Shown: positions 1 to 10,924 of the stretch, one piece after another
Layout: each line of letters begins with the position of its first letter
How positions within the stretch are numbered: position 1 is the stretch's first letter
DNA from: Nemophila menziesii
Lineage: Eukaryota > Streptophyta > Magnoliopsida > Boraginales > Hydrophyllaceae
Length of the DNA stretch: 64,000 nucleotides
NCBI GenBank assembly: GCA_029959085.1
Contig: JARWIR010000091.1
Coordinates: forward strand, 1,860,001-1,924,000
Direction: 5' to 3'
Made by a program: the position numbers and the translations under genes
The notes under the pieces: generated by a model
What the model was told of the DNA's origin: nothing
The model's input: only the letters and a program-made list of their open reading frames with translations
Database searches by the model: none

Positions 1-235
1 GACACTTCTTGTGCAATCAATATATTATCCTGAATAGTTCGCCCTTTTATGAGAGATGATTGAGTCGGCGACACTATCTCATGCATACATTCGTGCAATA
101 TGTTAGCTAAGAGTTTTGCAATAATATTATAATTGAATTTGACACAAGAAATAGACCTATAATCTCCAACATGTTCTTGTGTCTCACCTTTTGGGATTAA
201 TGTAATGATTATATCATTAAGATTTAAGCGTATCG
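1..235 (-). mobile_element. L1-type LINE reverse transcriptase fragment
   Basis: Read on the minus strand, the first ~235 bases are open and translate to a typical plant LINE reverse-transcriptase N-terminal block: ITLIPKGE, then DYRSISC, then IIAKLLANIL, then SLIKGRTIQDNILIAQE. In the L1 family these are the RT blocks before the catalytic YXDD box. The frame runs off the window start, so the catalytic part lies outside. Upstream (above about 235) similarity stops and only AT-rich sequence is seen, so this looks like a truncated or decayed copy. The motif order is very specific; the exact ends are not. Confidence 0.8.
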
Positions 236-398
236 AGTGATATATTATTAAAAAAATCGAACCTTTAAAAACACATCTCATTTTATAATTTTTCCAGTAC
301 TTGATAAAACTTACCATGGAAGAAATTTCATATTCTATCTTATGGAAGGTTGATCTCAATGCCAGAGATATATTTAGATTCAAATTGAAATTTTAAAA

Positions 399-580
399 GA
401 GTAATGCTGGATATCATCCCAAATCGCATCACCTTTTTATCGCCTCCTAGGTGGACCAATCGTAAAAAGGAGAGAGAAAATAATTAATCAGAAAAGAGAA
501 ATCATGTGATTGGTTAATTTAAAATCCACCTAGGAGGTGATAAAAAGGTAATGTGATTTGGAGTGATATCCAACATTCTC
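399..580. mobile_element. MITE with ~57-bp inverted repeats and 9-bp target duplication (Mutator-like)
   Basis: The two ends are near-perfect inverted repeats of about 57 bp, starting GAGTAATGCTGGATATC on the left and GAGAATGTTGGATATC on the reverse of the right. Both arms end at CCTCCTAGGTGGA. The 182-bp unit is flanked on both sides by ATTTTAAAA (390-398 and 581-589), a 9-bp duplication. Long terminal repeats plus a 9-bp duplication are the hallmark of Mutator-like MITEs. There is no coding capacity. Confidence 0.88.
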
Positions 581-1113
581 ATTTTAAAATAGAATTCCAT
601 CGGTAATGAATTTTCTAATCCTTTTTAACTGTATTTATAATTTTATTGGAATATTTTTTTAATTATTTGTTATAACACATTACAAAATGTTGAAAATAAT
701 TTAAAACAAAAATTTTACGTATAAAAACAATATATGATTTGATAAAGGGGAAAAATTATTAAAAAAAAGAAAATAATTTATAACAATTGCATCTCGAACG
801 AAAATATTTTGTTTACCAACATATCTGTTATCAATTGTGTTATATTATTGAACTCAAATTTATAATAACCTATATATAAATGTTTGATTTTTGAAAATAT
901 ACTCTAAAACGATAAAATTTTGAAGACCCAAAGCAATCATTTCTTAGGGATATAGTCCTGACCCAATTAAAATTTTATTTAGTACATAATTTATATTTAG
1001 AAGTAGACTTGAATAAAATAAATAATTATATTTTCTTTGAGAAAAAAATGGATACAATGAAATATTATAAAAAATATATTTGTTCATTGTGTGGTCAATT
1101 TTTAATTTGGTTA

Positions 1114-1349
1114 GGGGGTGTTTGTTTGCACTTAATGAGCTTTTAATCTGGTTTATTAAGTTACTGGATTAATAAGACTGTTTGTTTTTCCTGACCAATT
1201 CAGATCTGAATACTTCTTAATTGGTCTGTTTTATTAAGATTTCAAACCAAGTCTGATTCATTCAGACACTACCTCTTAACAGAATAAGTTCTATTCAGCT
1301 GTTATTCAGTATTAAGTACTTATCACTTAAAAAATAATCAAACGACACC
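1114..1349. mobile_element. Candidate MITE, TTA-flanked
   Basis: The left end starts with a G-run followed by GGTGTTTGTTTG, and the reverse complement of the right end reads GGTGTCGTTTGA. TTA is present on both sides (1111-1113 and 1350-1352). The interior is rich in short repeated words such as ATTCAGA and CTTAAT. A 3-bp TTA duplication would suit a PIF/Harbinger-type MITE, but the inverted repeats are short and the target duplication is weak evidence. No coding potential. Confidence 0.5.
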
Positions 1350-1424
1350 TTAAATTTATATTATCTTTATTTTGCAACAATAGACTCTTTGTCAAAAAAT
1401 TATTTCATTGGGTAAGACTTACAT

Positions 1425-1580
1425 CCTATATTGGATGGTCTAATATACATATCACCTCCATTGATTATTATAGCAAAACACATGTCATTAGATTAATAAC
1501 TTAGTTATTTTTGTAAGTTTAAAACGTGTGATATGTGTATTAATATTATTGGTGTAGGATCATCCAATAGAAGAATTTCC
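1425..1580. repeat. Foldback (MITE-like) element
   Basis: An inverted repeat joins the left arm (TTGGATGGTCTAATATACA to CATATCAC) with the right arm, whose reverse complement reads TTGGATGATCC to CATATCAC. The loop is about 70 bp. No clear target duplication was found. Such short foldbacks are usually MITEs. Confidence 0.45.
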
Positions 1581-2664
1581 TATCTTATAATATACCTTAC
1601 ATCTAGAATTTTAATATAAATTAAATAATATGTTTTCTATTCTATCCGTTTTTAAAAATATTTCAATAACTAAATATAGAGATATGTTAGTAATATTTAA
1701 CTTATTAGAGTAAATCGAACCGACACCTTATTTGAACATTTTGCTACAATATAGAGTAAAATACTCCATTTATCTCATCCAACAACCTCCATCAAATTAG
1801 GAATCCATATTTTTTTTTTTGTTCAAAGTTTAGGAATCCATATCTTTGATTCTTAATTTGTTGCGTTTTTTTCGTCAGATGTGGCAATATTTTTTTTAGT
1901 GACGTTTAATTGTTTTTTTTTTAAATAACACAACGTACCTCACAACAACTTTTTTTAATTTACTTTAAAAATTCTATTTGTTTTTTGAAACTTTACAATT
2001 TAACATAATTTTAAAAAAAAAAACTTCAAACTTCATAAAAAATTCTTTTAGAAAAAGTAAGAGGTTTTTTTTTTAAAAATTGTTAAAGGAAACAATTTTT
2101 TTTAAAATTATATAAATAGTTGAAAAATTAACTTTTATTTTAGATATATGGTTAAAAAATTGTAAACAAACTTATAATATAAATATAATAGAAAAAGTAT
2201 TTTTTATTTAATTTGATTTTTAGCAGAAAATTATAATTTACATATTATCATTTTAAATTTTTTGTTTGTGAATATTTTCATAACCAAAATTAATATTAAT
2301 TCTGAATATTCTTCTAATAAATTAAAAATTAAATATATATAAATAAAAAATCAAATGAAATATTAATATACAAATAAATTAAGTAAAATAAAAAATTATT
2401 GTAATAAAATTTGAATAAAAATCCTAAAAAGATGTTAAAATAATCATTTAATAGAGAGTTTTTATCTTCCATTATAGTTAACATAATACAAAGTTGTTGG
2501 ATTAATGAGGACTCCTAAAGAGAGTGTGATTGACCAGTACTAAACTATTCTAAAAAGTTACATTGATTTATAACAAGATTTGCGAGTGGTAAGATTTGCG
2601 AGTGGTTTTAGTTTATTCGGATATGAACTTGCTATTTTTTCAGCACTTAAAAGAGGTGTATATA
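1581..2664. other. AT-rich intergenic stretch, nothing recognised
   Basis: Very AT-rich sequence with many A and T runs. I see no ORF of note, RNA gene or clear repeat family. Confidence 0.6.
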
Positions 2665-3222
2665 GTAATTGCAATGGTTGTGGTTTAAAACTGAAATCGA
2701 TGAAAAATCCGAACGATTAAAAACCGATTATGCAACCATGGAAACAATTAGGTTATGGTTTTGAAAAGTGTACCCCGACGGTTAAATCTGTTAGGTTATA
2801 CTTTTAGATAAAAATAAAACCGAATAACCAAAAATTTGTTTATTATCATCTATTTTCATATATTTTAAAATTTAAATAATATAAATAAAAAAGTATTTTA
2901 ATATCTCAAAACTAACATTTAAATATTTTTAACAAAATGTTATTTAATTAAGGATCGATCTAATATTTTATATACTTTGAAATTTTTTTATGTACTTGTG
3001 ATCTTGTTTTAAGAATTTTCAATATATTTATAAAGTTATAGTTTGGTTATGGTTAAAATCCAAAAAGACCATAAAAAAAAAAAACGAATCCAAATTATTC
3101 GGTTATGGTTTTGAAATGTAAGTCTGATGGTTAAATCCGTTAGGATTTGATTTTTGATAAATTAAATAGTTATGGACATGGTTTTGAATTTTTTTTACAA
3201 TAATCTGATCCGTAGTGTATAT
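2665..3222. repeat. 'AACCG-rich' repeat, copy 1
   Basis: The left end (GCAATGGTTGTGGTTTAAAA) matches the reverse complement of the right end of the copy at 45784-46353. The body carries the same words, ATTAAAAACCGATTATGCAAC and GGTTATGGTTTTGAAAAGTG. The right end is worn. It is a decayed member of a terminal-inverted-repeat family seen three times in the window. Confidence 0.6.
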
Positions 3223-3223
3223 G

Positions 3224-3385
3224 GTTCGAAACCTCTCCTTAACGGATATAAAGTGAGAGGTAAAAAGTTCGAATCTCTATCTGAACATGGATAACCTAGT
3301 TCTGATTTACCAAGAAATATACATGGGAAAGTATGTATATCCCGTGGAATTAATCGTAGTACACTAATCTCACTTTACACACACG
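3224..3385 (+). mobile_element. tRNA-type SINE, 5'-truncated copy
   Basis: It aligns with the SINE at 55341-55587 from the B-box region onward: GGTTCGAA, an AGTGAGAGGTA segment, CTGAACATGG, CCTAGTTCTGATTTACC, ATACATGGG and ATTAATCG. The A-box half and the poly(A) tail are missing. Confidence 0.6.
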
Positions 3386-3429
3386 CCCACTCACATCCAA
3401 ACAGAAAATTTTGGATTCAACCATTGGGA

Positions 3430-3712
3430 CTAGCTCCTGTCTCTCAACTAGGAGGTACAGGGTTCGAATCCCCTCAACCTTGTTATTTCTTGAGCCCTTA
3501 AAGGGGGTAAGCAAGAGGTGCAAGGTTCGAGTCCCCTACCTGAACATGGGTAACCTAGTTCCCATTAAATGGGTAAGCTGAATCGAAGAGATAACAAGCT
3601 TCGTTTAAAGCTATATGTTCTGGTTTCAAATCTAGGGGTGTATATTTCCAATGGGAATAGTCGTGGTGCGCGTAAGCTGACCCGGACACTCATACATAAA
3701 AAAAAAAAAAAT
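3430..3712 (+). mobile_element. tRNA-type SINE carrying an internal 59-bp gene-derived insert
   Basis: It contains a Pol III B-box-like GGGTTCGAATCCC, the family segments GCAAGAGGTGCAAGGTTCGA and CTGAACATGGGTAACCTAG, the conserved 3' end GTGCGCGTAAGCTGACCCGG, and a poly(A) tail (3697-3711). The middle of the family sequence is replaced by bases 3580-3638, which match the end of the neighbouring kinesin gene (3913-3971) with one mismatch in 59. No clear target duplication was found. It is not a functional tRNA: no cloverleaf fits. Confidence 0.75.
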
Positions 3713-3909
3713 GATTCGCCCTATGAATTTGGATTAATAAAAGGACAACCAAATATATATATCAAAAGATAAATAAACCGCCAAGTAATATTACAAATCT
3801 CGTCAAATCTGGTTTATTTTTAAAACTATAATCAGCGTTAGGTAGTGGCAGCATGTACATACTAAAAAGTGGAAGCATCAAGTACACGCTTCTAAATCAC
3901 AACTCTACC

Positions 3910-6900
3910 TTAGAATCGAAGAGATAACAAGCTGCGTTTAAAGCTATATGTTCTGGTTTCAAATCTAGGGGAAAAATCAAGGCTGAACATTTCCTTAGGA
4001 GCTTGCCCTGGTTTGAGAAACCCGACTAGCTTCGCGATTAGGTACGCACTATCATTGATGTGGTAGAAATCTTCTGTGTCAGTCCATAAGCGATGGGCCA
4101 ATTGTAGCCTTCTAAGCTTTGTATTAAGCCCAATACCCCATTTAAGGTAAAGAGACTCTCGTTCTTGTTCCGTGAGCTTCTTCATCATTTTACTGCTCAG
4201 TTTCTGTCTCTCTTGTCGAAGATCCTTTATGCTGATTTTACAAAACATAATCCATGAATAAGGGATGATATAATTTTGGGGATTATTTGGTCCTTTACTC
4301 TTTGACCTTTTTGACACTTCAGTCTGTTTTCTTGTAAATATATAACATTTTTTAGTCCCTTATCTTTTGATATTTGTGACAATGTTAGTCCCTAGAATTA
4401 TCCTTAAAAGCTTCATTTTGCTATTGCCACAAATTCTATTAAAAGATGACAACGTTTACTAACATAACGAGAAAAAATAAAGACTTAAACATTGTCAAAA
4501 ATCGAAAGAAAGATAAGTGATTAAAATGTTACTTTTGCAACTACTGGATTAAATTGTCAAAATGTGCAAGGATAAGGAACCGTGTAAGGGATGTTACAAT
4601 TTTGAATAAATAACTTATTTGGTCCTTTATTCTTTGACCTCCCTTATCTTGTCAATATAACACTTTAGTCTCTTATTCTTTGATATTTGTAACTAACTTT
4701 AGTCCCTAAATTACCCTTACAAGCGTCATTTTGCTATAGCTACGTATTTGGTCAAAAGATAAAAAAGCTTATAACGTAAAGAAATACGAAAAATAACCCA
4801 ACATTGTCTAAAAATTGAAAGATAAGGAATTAAAATATTATGTTTGCAAGTTAAACAAACAAGTAAACTTGAGATAAAATCAAAAGTAAGGCATTAAAAC
4901 ATTAATTTTGCATGATAAAGGACTAAACTGTCAAAATGTGGAAAGATAAGGGACCAAATGAGTTATTTACCCTACAATTTTTGAGTTCAAATTAGAAGAA
5001 AGTATATACCTGGATGCGAGTGAAAGAGTACGACCTCTAACAACGGTGTTATCTTCTCGAGCAAAAGTATCGCGAAGGAAGATAAGCCTCCTCAGTTCTA
5101 CCTCCATATATATAGCATCTGTAGAGTCACCCTGGAAAAGAAGAAAAAAGTATGTTCTATGCACCAATGACACGTGGCAAGTATCCCAAAGCTTAATTAT
5201 TTCTCGTTGAAGCCTCTCAAATTCCACAGGCCAATTTGAGATACTTTTAAACTCTTCTTCGATAGGATCTAAACCAACATCTTTCACATTCTTTTCCATT
5301 TGTTCTTTCTCACTAATCTGTTAACAAAAATAATGTTATCAAACTATACGGGATAGCGCACACTTATCGCAAACCACGAGAATGTAAAATGCAAAAAACT
5401 CTAATACGATACAGAAATCCGTTAAACTTACTGGGCTGTCAGTAACTTCCTTGTCTTGCTGAAGTTCAACTTTCTCGTTCTTTTCCGCATAGCATGAATC
5501 AATAATACTTTCAGCATTCTCATATGTTGAAGTTTTTTCATTTTGTATTTCAAGCTTAATATCTACTATACTTTCCGTGGGACCATGGGACACTTTTCCC
5601 GGCACTATCCGTGGGACCATTAGACACTTTTCTCGACAATTTTCGGGTTCTGCAACAAAATCTTGCACAGTATCGAACGATGAAGAGAAGAGGTCAGTAA
5701 CTAAACGTCCTTCACAGCTTCTACTTTTAGTTAGTATCTTGCTTCTAGATTCCAATAAAGGTTTCGTAAAAACGGGACCCGGTTTTTCTTCGGAAGAAAT
5801 GTCCTCCTTTTCCATTATCAGGGACTCAGAGCCAGAGACTATCTCTTGGTCTTCCTTGAAGGGCAAAATCGTCAACAATTCGGTCTCTTCGGTCAACTCT
5901 TGATCGGTTTCGTCTCCGCTTCCAAGAACGGTAAGTTCTGGGAACTGAATATTTTCGTCAGGGTATAAGTAAATTGGTTCAACGGGATTATTACTACTAT
6001 AATCTTCCGCTTCAATGCATCGAACTTCTTTGCATAGATCTTCGGATGTCCCGTTACTTAGTTTTTCCATTTCGTCCCATTCTTGACATGAGTCACTTTC
6101 GCTATAAGTTGAAGTTTCGAGGACCACCCTTGGAGGTGTATGATTTTGTGAAATGTTTTCGTTGAAATTTTGCACTTTTACATATTGGTCCTCGGAACTA
6201 CTAGTGCTATGTTCGCCCGAATATTCTCGAACATGAATAGCCGGAGAGTTAAATTGATCGTGTGGTTCTGATATGGAATTGTCTCTTGATTTTGGTGAGT
6301 CTTGTACGTGTAAGCTAGGATAGTGCCCCAAACCTTCCTGGTAATAAAGAGTTAAGTTTATCAGAGAACACCATAAATGGAAATGTTGGCTCCCACTAGG
6401 GTTTCAAAAATCTTCTATTGACCTCATAAAACTATTATATAGACCTATAGTGCAATGTTTTCATAATGTGAGTAACTCAAAAATTTAATATACAGACTTA
6501 TGGTGCAATTAATTTAAAAAGAATATAATATGCTAATGTTTGCATGATATAGGGACCTATAGTGCAATTAACTACAATAAATCTCCGTGGCTCCACCCCT
6601 GGCTCAAAGAGCAGCATAAATGGTACATATATTTCAAGTAAATTTGGATCTGTACCTTTAGTAATGAATCTGCATCATCTCCAAACACTTGTAGCAATTC
6701 CTTAAGTTGAGATTGAGCAATATCTCGCTGAATAATTAAATCTTTGACCTCCTTTTCAAGCTGCATATAAAATAAAAAGGGAGTCATTAGTAAATGTAGT
6801 TAAAAAGAAGCTGATAATTGCTCACCCCCTGAACTAAGACATAATGTCTGATTATCCCTTACCTTTTCAATTTGAATGTCTTTTTGTTGCAATAAAGAAG

Positions 6901-9835
6901 CATACTCAGCAGTTTCGGAACTGGACAAGGGATTTCTTGACTCGTTCTCAAGTCTAGCCAATTCTCTTTGTAAATGTTTGACCAATGCTTTATCTGACAT
7001 TACAACATTAACTTGAGCATTTATAGTCACTTCTTTCGCACAACTTGCAAAAAGAAGCGTATTCCTTGATTGCTCAACATGAATTCTTGCAGGACTCATT
7101 GTGCAAATAACGGCTGTTCGGGCATTTCCTCCTAAAGATGGTTGTAATATACGTGTCAACTTAGAGTCTCTAAATGGTATATGTCCACCTCTTCCTTTGC
7201 TGCATTATATTCCAACCTCTACAATTAGTAAATTTTGAAAAGCCGAGGGGGAGGGCTAGTGAAAATTCTGAAAACTTGGGGGACCGTATGGATAAAACTG
7301 ACCTAAGCTTGCGAATAACTGTACCCAAGGTTAGCAAACTCCGATTGATATGGCATCCTTCTTTAAGCCTCGTTCCGGCTGATAAAGACTGAGAGGCACG
7401 CTCACTTCCGGCTAGATCGACAAAATCCTGCATTACAAATACCCAATATACCCTTTCACATAAGTTTGCATGCCTCAAACCTAATAAGCATTAATACATA
7501 ACAGTAAATTATTCATACCACAGTAGCGGTAAGAATACTCGAGTTGTCCTTGCCTAAATACTCACGCGCCGAGCTTTCAATTGTCTGCAAAAACCTCATT
7601 AGTCAGTGTCCGGTCATTTATTTTTGACAATTTAGTCCCTTATCTTGTAAATTTAACATTTTAGTCCCTGTCCTAATAATTTTGTGACAAAATTTAGTCC
7701 ATTTTTGTATATCCATTGCATTATATGCGTTAAATCAATGTGTCGCCATACTATTGGTGTGATAAAAGGTGAAAATTCGCTTTAAAGTATTATATACCAA
7801 AAGATGACGACATTTATTATACAATGGAATTATAGAAAAAGGACTAAGGTTGTCACAATATTAAAATGTTACATTTGCAAAATAAAGGACTAATTTTATA
7901 ACAAAACATGCAAAGATAAAGGACCAAATGGGTTGTTATATACCAGTCTAATGATTTGGTGAGATCTTGAACTTGCTTCATTCAGAAAAGTTTCGCCTAT
8001 TTGTCTCTGAGCTGCAAAAGTAGCCTTGTTTTCAAAATACAGCACCCCAAATCGCAAAAAAAAAAAAAAAAAACACTTAAAATCGATTTGTCTTACCTTC
8101 ACAAATGGTGAGGAGCTCAATCATATGATTACGATCCCTCACTGTTTCCTCTATGAGTTTCTCAACAACAGTCCCTCTCTGTTAAATCAACATTACTCGC
8201 TTAGCTTATAACCAAAATGAATATATACAGAGGGTAAAACCGTAATAAGTGATTTTACCTCGGGATCATCTAGAAGTCTAAGGGGAGTAGTATCTGAAGT
8301 AAGAAGATCTCTGACTGATTCGTTATAAATCTCCATTGCAGAGAATTTCAATAGAAAATCCCTTTCTGTATGCTGAAATAGTTTCAACACCACATTTTTT
8401 TTAGTCGAAACAAAATATAATAGTAATGATTAAAAACAATTAATCTACCTTGTGTATATACTCGTATATGTCTTGTATAGTGTATTCCGTAATCCCGGTC
8501 ATAGTGTATGTCTTTCCACTGCTAGTTTGTCCATACGCAAATACACTTGCTAGAAAAACACATTAGAGTAGAGTAGATTTAGCTGGTCATAACTTGAAAA
8601 AATATATACATATACGCGGTGTTCTAAAACTATTGCCTAGGTGGAGCCTGGCCCCGCCTAGGCGCTTGAAATAAGAAAAAAATCCGACTCACAATTGATT
8701 CCTTTAACGGCTGAAAGAGCGACCTCCTTAGCACCTTTTTCATACACCTGCCTTGTTGAGCAACCCTTGCCAAATACCTTGTCTAGAACCAATTTTTTCG
8801 GTTATTAAATTATAAATTTGATAATAAATTATGTTGTTTGCTGTGTGGAAAAAATAAAAAGAAATATGAGGCTTAATGACTTGATATTTGAATCTTCTTC
8901 CTACCCCTTTGCTAAAAGGATGAAGAAGACTTTGAAACAACAACAGACTAAAATGCAGAATTTGGATAACTGATCTCTTACAAAAAAAAAATTGATCTAC
9001 ACACATACAATACAGAAGACGTGGGCCCGTTTGGATAATTCGAAAACCCAGAAAGCAAAGTGAAATTTGATACCAGGAAGCCAAAATGGCGAAAAGTGGT
9101 AGCCTTTACAACACATCATAGTGGCCCGTTTGCAAGCGGAAAGCTCACAAGCGGAGACTAAACCACACTGATTTTTTCTTTCCCGGGCTTCAAATTTCAC
9201 TTTGCTTTCCGGGCCTTCCGATGATCCAAACGGGCCATTGGATCACATAAACCCCGAAAATTACAAAGATTCGTTTTGAAGAAGATTCAACTTAAAACAC
9301 CGTCAAACCATTTACTCAACATTAGAATTTCCAGACAATAAAAGTTCTTTTTTTTTGCATATTCAAGTGAAAGAAAAAAAAAGTTGACTTAGCAAATGCC
9401 TGGAAAACACCACAATACAAAGAAGATCACGAACAATGAATCAAAACATAAACAAAATTTCAGTTGGGTATATGATTAAATTAGTACATACTTTTCCAAT
9501 ATACTAAACAAAACAGAAGGGGTTTAGTAAAAAAATTTAATGGCTCGGCCTCTGTATTATTAACAAAAACATATAATAATAATTCATAATCCATTAAAAA
9601 TTTAAATTAGCTTACCAAATGTATATGTAGTGGGGTACATGGATCTCTCAGAAGCAGAAAGAGTAGCATTCTTGTAATAAACAGAATTATCACTAATACA
9701 TTCCCAATCTGAGACATCTTTATTCAGAATTTCCTTCTCATTCAACGGTCTCACTCTAACCGACACAAAGATCTTCTCATGACTTGTTGCTACTTCTTCC
9801 TCAGCAGCAGATGCAGCCTCCATTGTTGTACCCAT
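3910..9835 (-). CDS. KIN7: Kinesin-7 motor protein with NACK-type C-terminal domain (13 exons)
   Basis: Plus-end-directed microtubule motor of the plant kinesin-7 family. Exons, in coding order on the minus strand: 9835-9616, 8782-8693, 8549-8449, 8372-8259, 8178-8097, 8011-7944, 7584-7519, 7427-7303, 7199-6863, 6760-6656, 6337-5432, 5317-5010, 4231-3910. All junctions are GT-AG, phases agree, and the sum is 2844 nt (947 aa plus stop TAA). The motor domain covers about residues 20-345: P-loop GQTSSGKT at 110-117, switch I SSRSH at 216-220, switch II DLAGSE at 251-256. A coiled-coil-prone neck follows. The long exon 11 is an acidic Ser-rich linker. Exons 12-13 (about 739-947) carry the NACK_C/DUF3490-like block ([31 protein letters not shown]). 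In NACK1-type members this C-terminus binds a MAPKKK for phragmoplast expansion. Here the pre-motor extension is only ~20 residues, so a non-NACK1 subgroup is likelier. The start is the first ATG of exon 1. Several introns hold MITEs. Confidence 0.93.
3913..3971. repeat. Donor copy of a 59-bp duplication (also at 3580-3638)
   Basis: These are the last 59 sense bases of the kinesin reading frame, up to but not including the stop codon. They recur in the same orientation 333 bp away inside the SINE, with one T/G mismatch. This copy keeps the reading frame, so it is the donor. Confidence 0.85.
4275..4594. mobile_element. Older MITE related to 4604-4972, in kinesin intron 12
   Basis: It starts with ATTATTTGGTCCTTTACTCT and contains the words AACATTTTTTAGTCCCTTATC and GGATTAAATTGTCAAAATG found in the adjoining element. 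The ends are more worn and no target duplication is clear. Confidence 0.5.
4604..4972. mobile_element. MITE in kinesin intron 12, 9-bp target duplication
   Basis: The left end ATAAATAACTTATTTGGTCC pairs with the reverse complement of the right end GGTAAATAACTCATTTGGTCC. TACAATTTT occurs on both sides (4595-4603 and 4973-4981). Long inverted ends and a 9-bp duplication suggest a Mutator-like MITE. It ends 37 bp from the donor splice site of exon 12. Confidence 0.72.
7600..7943. mobile_element. MITE-like sequence filling kinesin intron 6
   Basis: It shares words with the intron 12 elements: GACAATTTAGTCCCTTATCT, TAACATTTTAGTCCC and AAAGATAAAGGACCAAATGG. It occupies almost all of intron 6 (7585-7943), so this intron has been enlarged by the same family. 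Boundaries are approximate. Confidence 0.5.
9022..9237. mobile_element. MITE in kinesin intron 1 with ~48-bp inverted repeats
   Basis: The left arm starts TGGGCCCGTTTGGAT and runs to AAGCAAAGTGAAATTTGA. The reverse complement of the right arm starts TGGCCCGTTTGGAT and runs to the same end. CCCGTTTGGAT ends are common in hAT-like MITEs, but I cannot find a convincing 8-bp target duplication. No coding capacity. Confidence 0.65.
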
Positions 9836-10924
9836 TTTCACACTTCTTCTTTACATAAGTAAGCAACCAAGTTCAACAAATCAGACAAAGGTCTGCTTAA
9901 TTTTGGTGGCAAACTAATGACAGAATGATTAATATTTAATTACTGGAAAATATATTTGAAGGAAATGGTCCCCCCTGTTCACAGTCTGTCAAAATGTCAT
10001 GAGGCTATGAATGTTTCTTAGTAAATAAAGTGGTACCTCATTTTGATTTCCTATAAAAGCGATAAAGAATATAAATTATATTCTTGATTTTCGCTAAGTA
10101 GAGAATGACTCACATTGAATGTGTCTTAGTCTTAGTAAAAATGGTGGATTAGTTCAACATGTTACGTTAATAAAAACAAAAACAAATGTTTACCTACTCA
10201 AAGGTTGGTTTAGACGAATTAAAATATATATTGAAGTTTTCTATCCAATTAATATATACTTAAAAATTATAAGAAAAATTAGATACATTTGGAGATTAGT
10301 GAAGAGGTGTGTTTAGTGTTGTTTACATGGGAAATTGTGAAAAATTCTTCTAGTGAGTCGTTTTCATGGGGATGTTTTGAATGACGTGATAGTTAATAGG
10401 ATTATTTTAATACTAAGATGAACATGAATTTGTTCTTTTTCCTTTGCAAATGGTTGGGGTCGGGGTGAGGAGATTTGGTTGCGGTGAATTTGTTGTTTTC
10501 TGTTCTGTTTTTAATAAACAAATGATACAGCTAGATTTGGTCATTCATTCAGTGAAGCTTAACTGAATTTATAGAGGGGTTGGTCTACTATACACAAGGT
10601 TTATGTTAACAAATTAAAATTAAATGAAAAAAAAAATTAGGATTATACTATTATGTTCTTAATTTGACTAGATTTTGTGTGGCTCAAAATATATTTGACA
10701 TAAAGTGACATAAAGCAACTTTTTATCTTTGTATTAATTCATTTAATAATAGTATTAATTCATTTATTAATTATTTAAACGAAATACACGTATTTACAGT
10801 TATACCCTTGACCGTTTTAGTGTTATTCATCTTCGTAAGCCTTTGAACTAAACTATTCGGACATCGGAGGAGCTAATTTGCTGCAATATTCTTGAGCTAC
10901 TTTCGACGAGGTACATACTTTAAA
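9836..10924. promoter_or_regulatory. Divergent intergenic region (kinesin and 10.9-kb gene promoters)
   Basis: About 1.1 kb lies between the kinesin start codon (minus) and the next gene's start codon (plus), so it must hold both promoters. I saw no clear TATA box for the kinesin and no AACGG-type mitosis-specific activator core near its start. The rest is AT-rich with no repeat recognised. Confidence 0.45.

Noticed and set aside
3450..3530. tRNA-like A/B-box sequences that might be tRNA genes
   Set aside because: No full cloverleaf can be folded and the sequence continues into a SINE body with a poly(A) tail; the copy at 55341-55587 has clear SINE target duplications.
8635..8670. Palindromic GCCTAGGTGGAGC / GCCTAGGCGC in kinesin intron 2
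   Set aside because: Looks like a small scrap of a dispersed repeat; too short to name and no flanking duplication.
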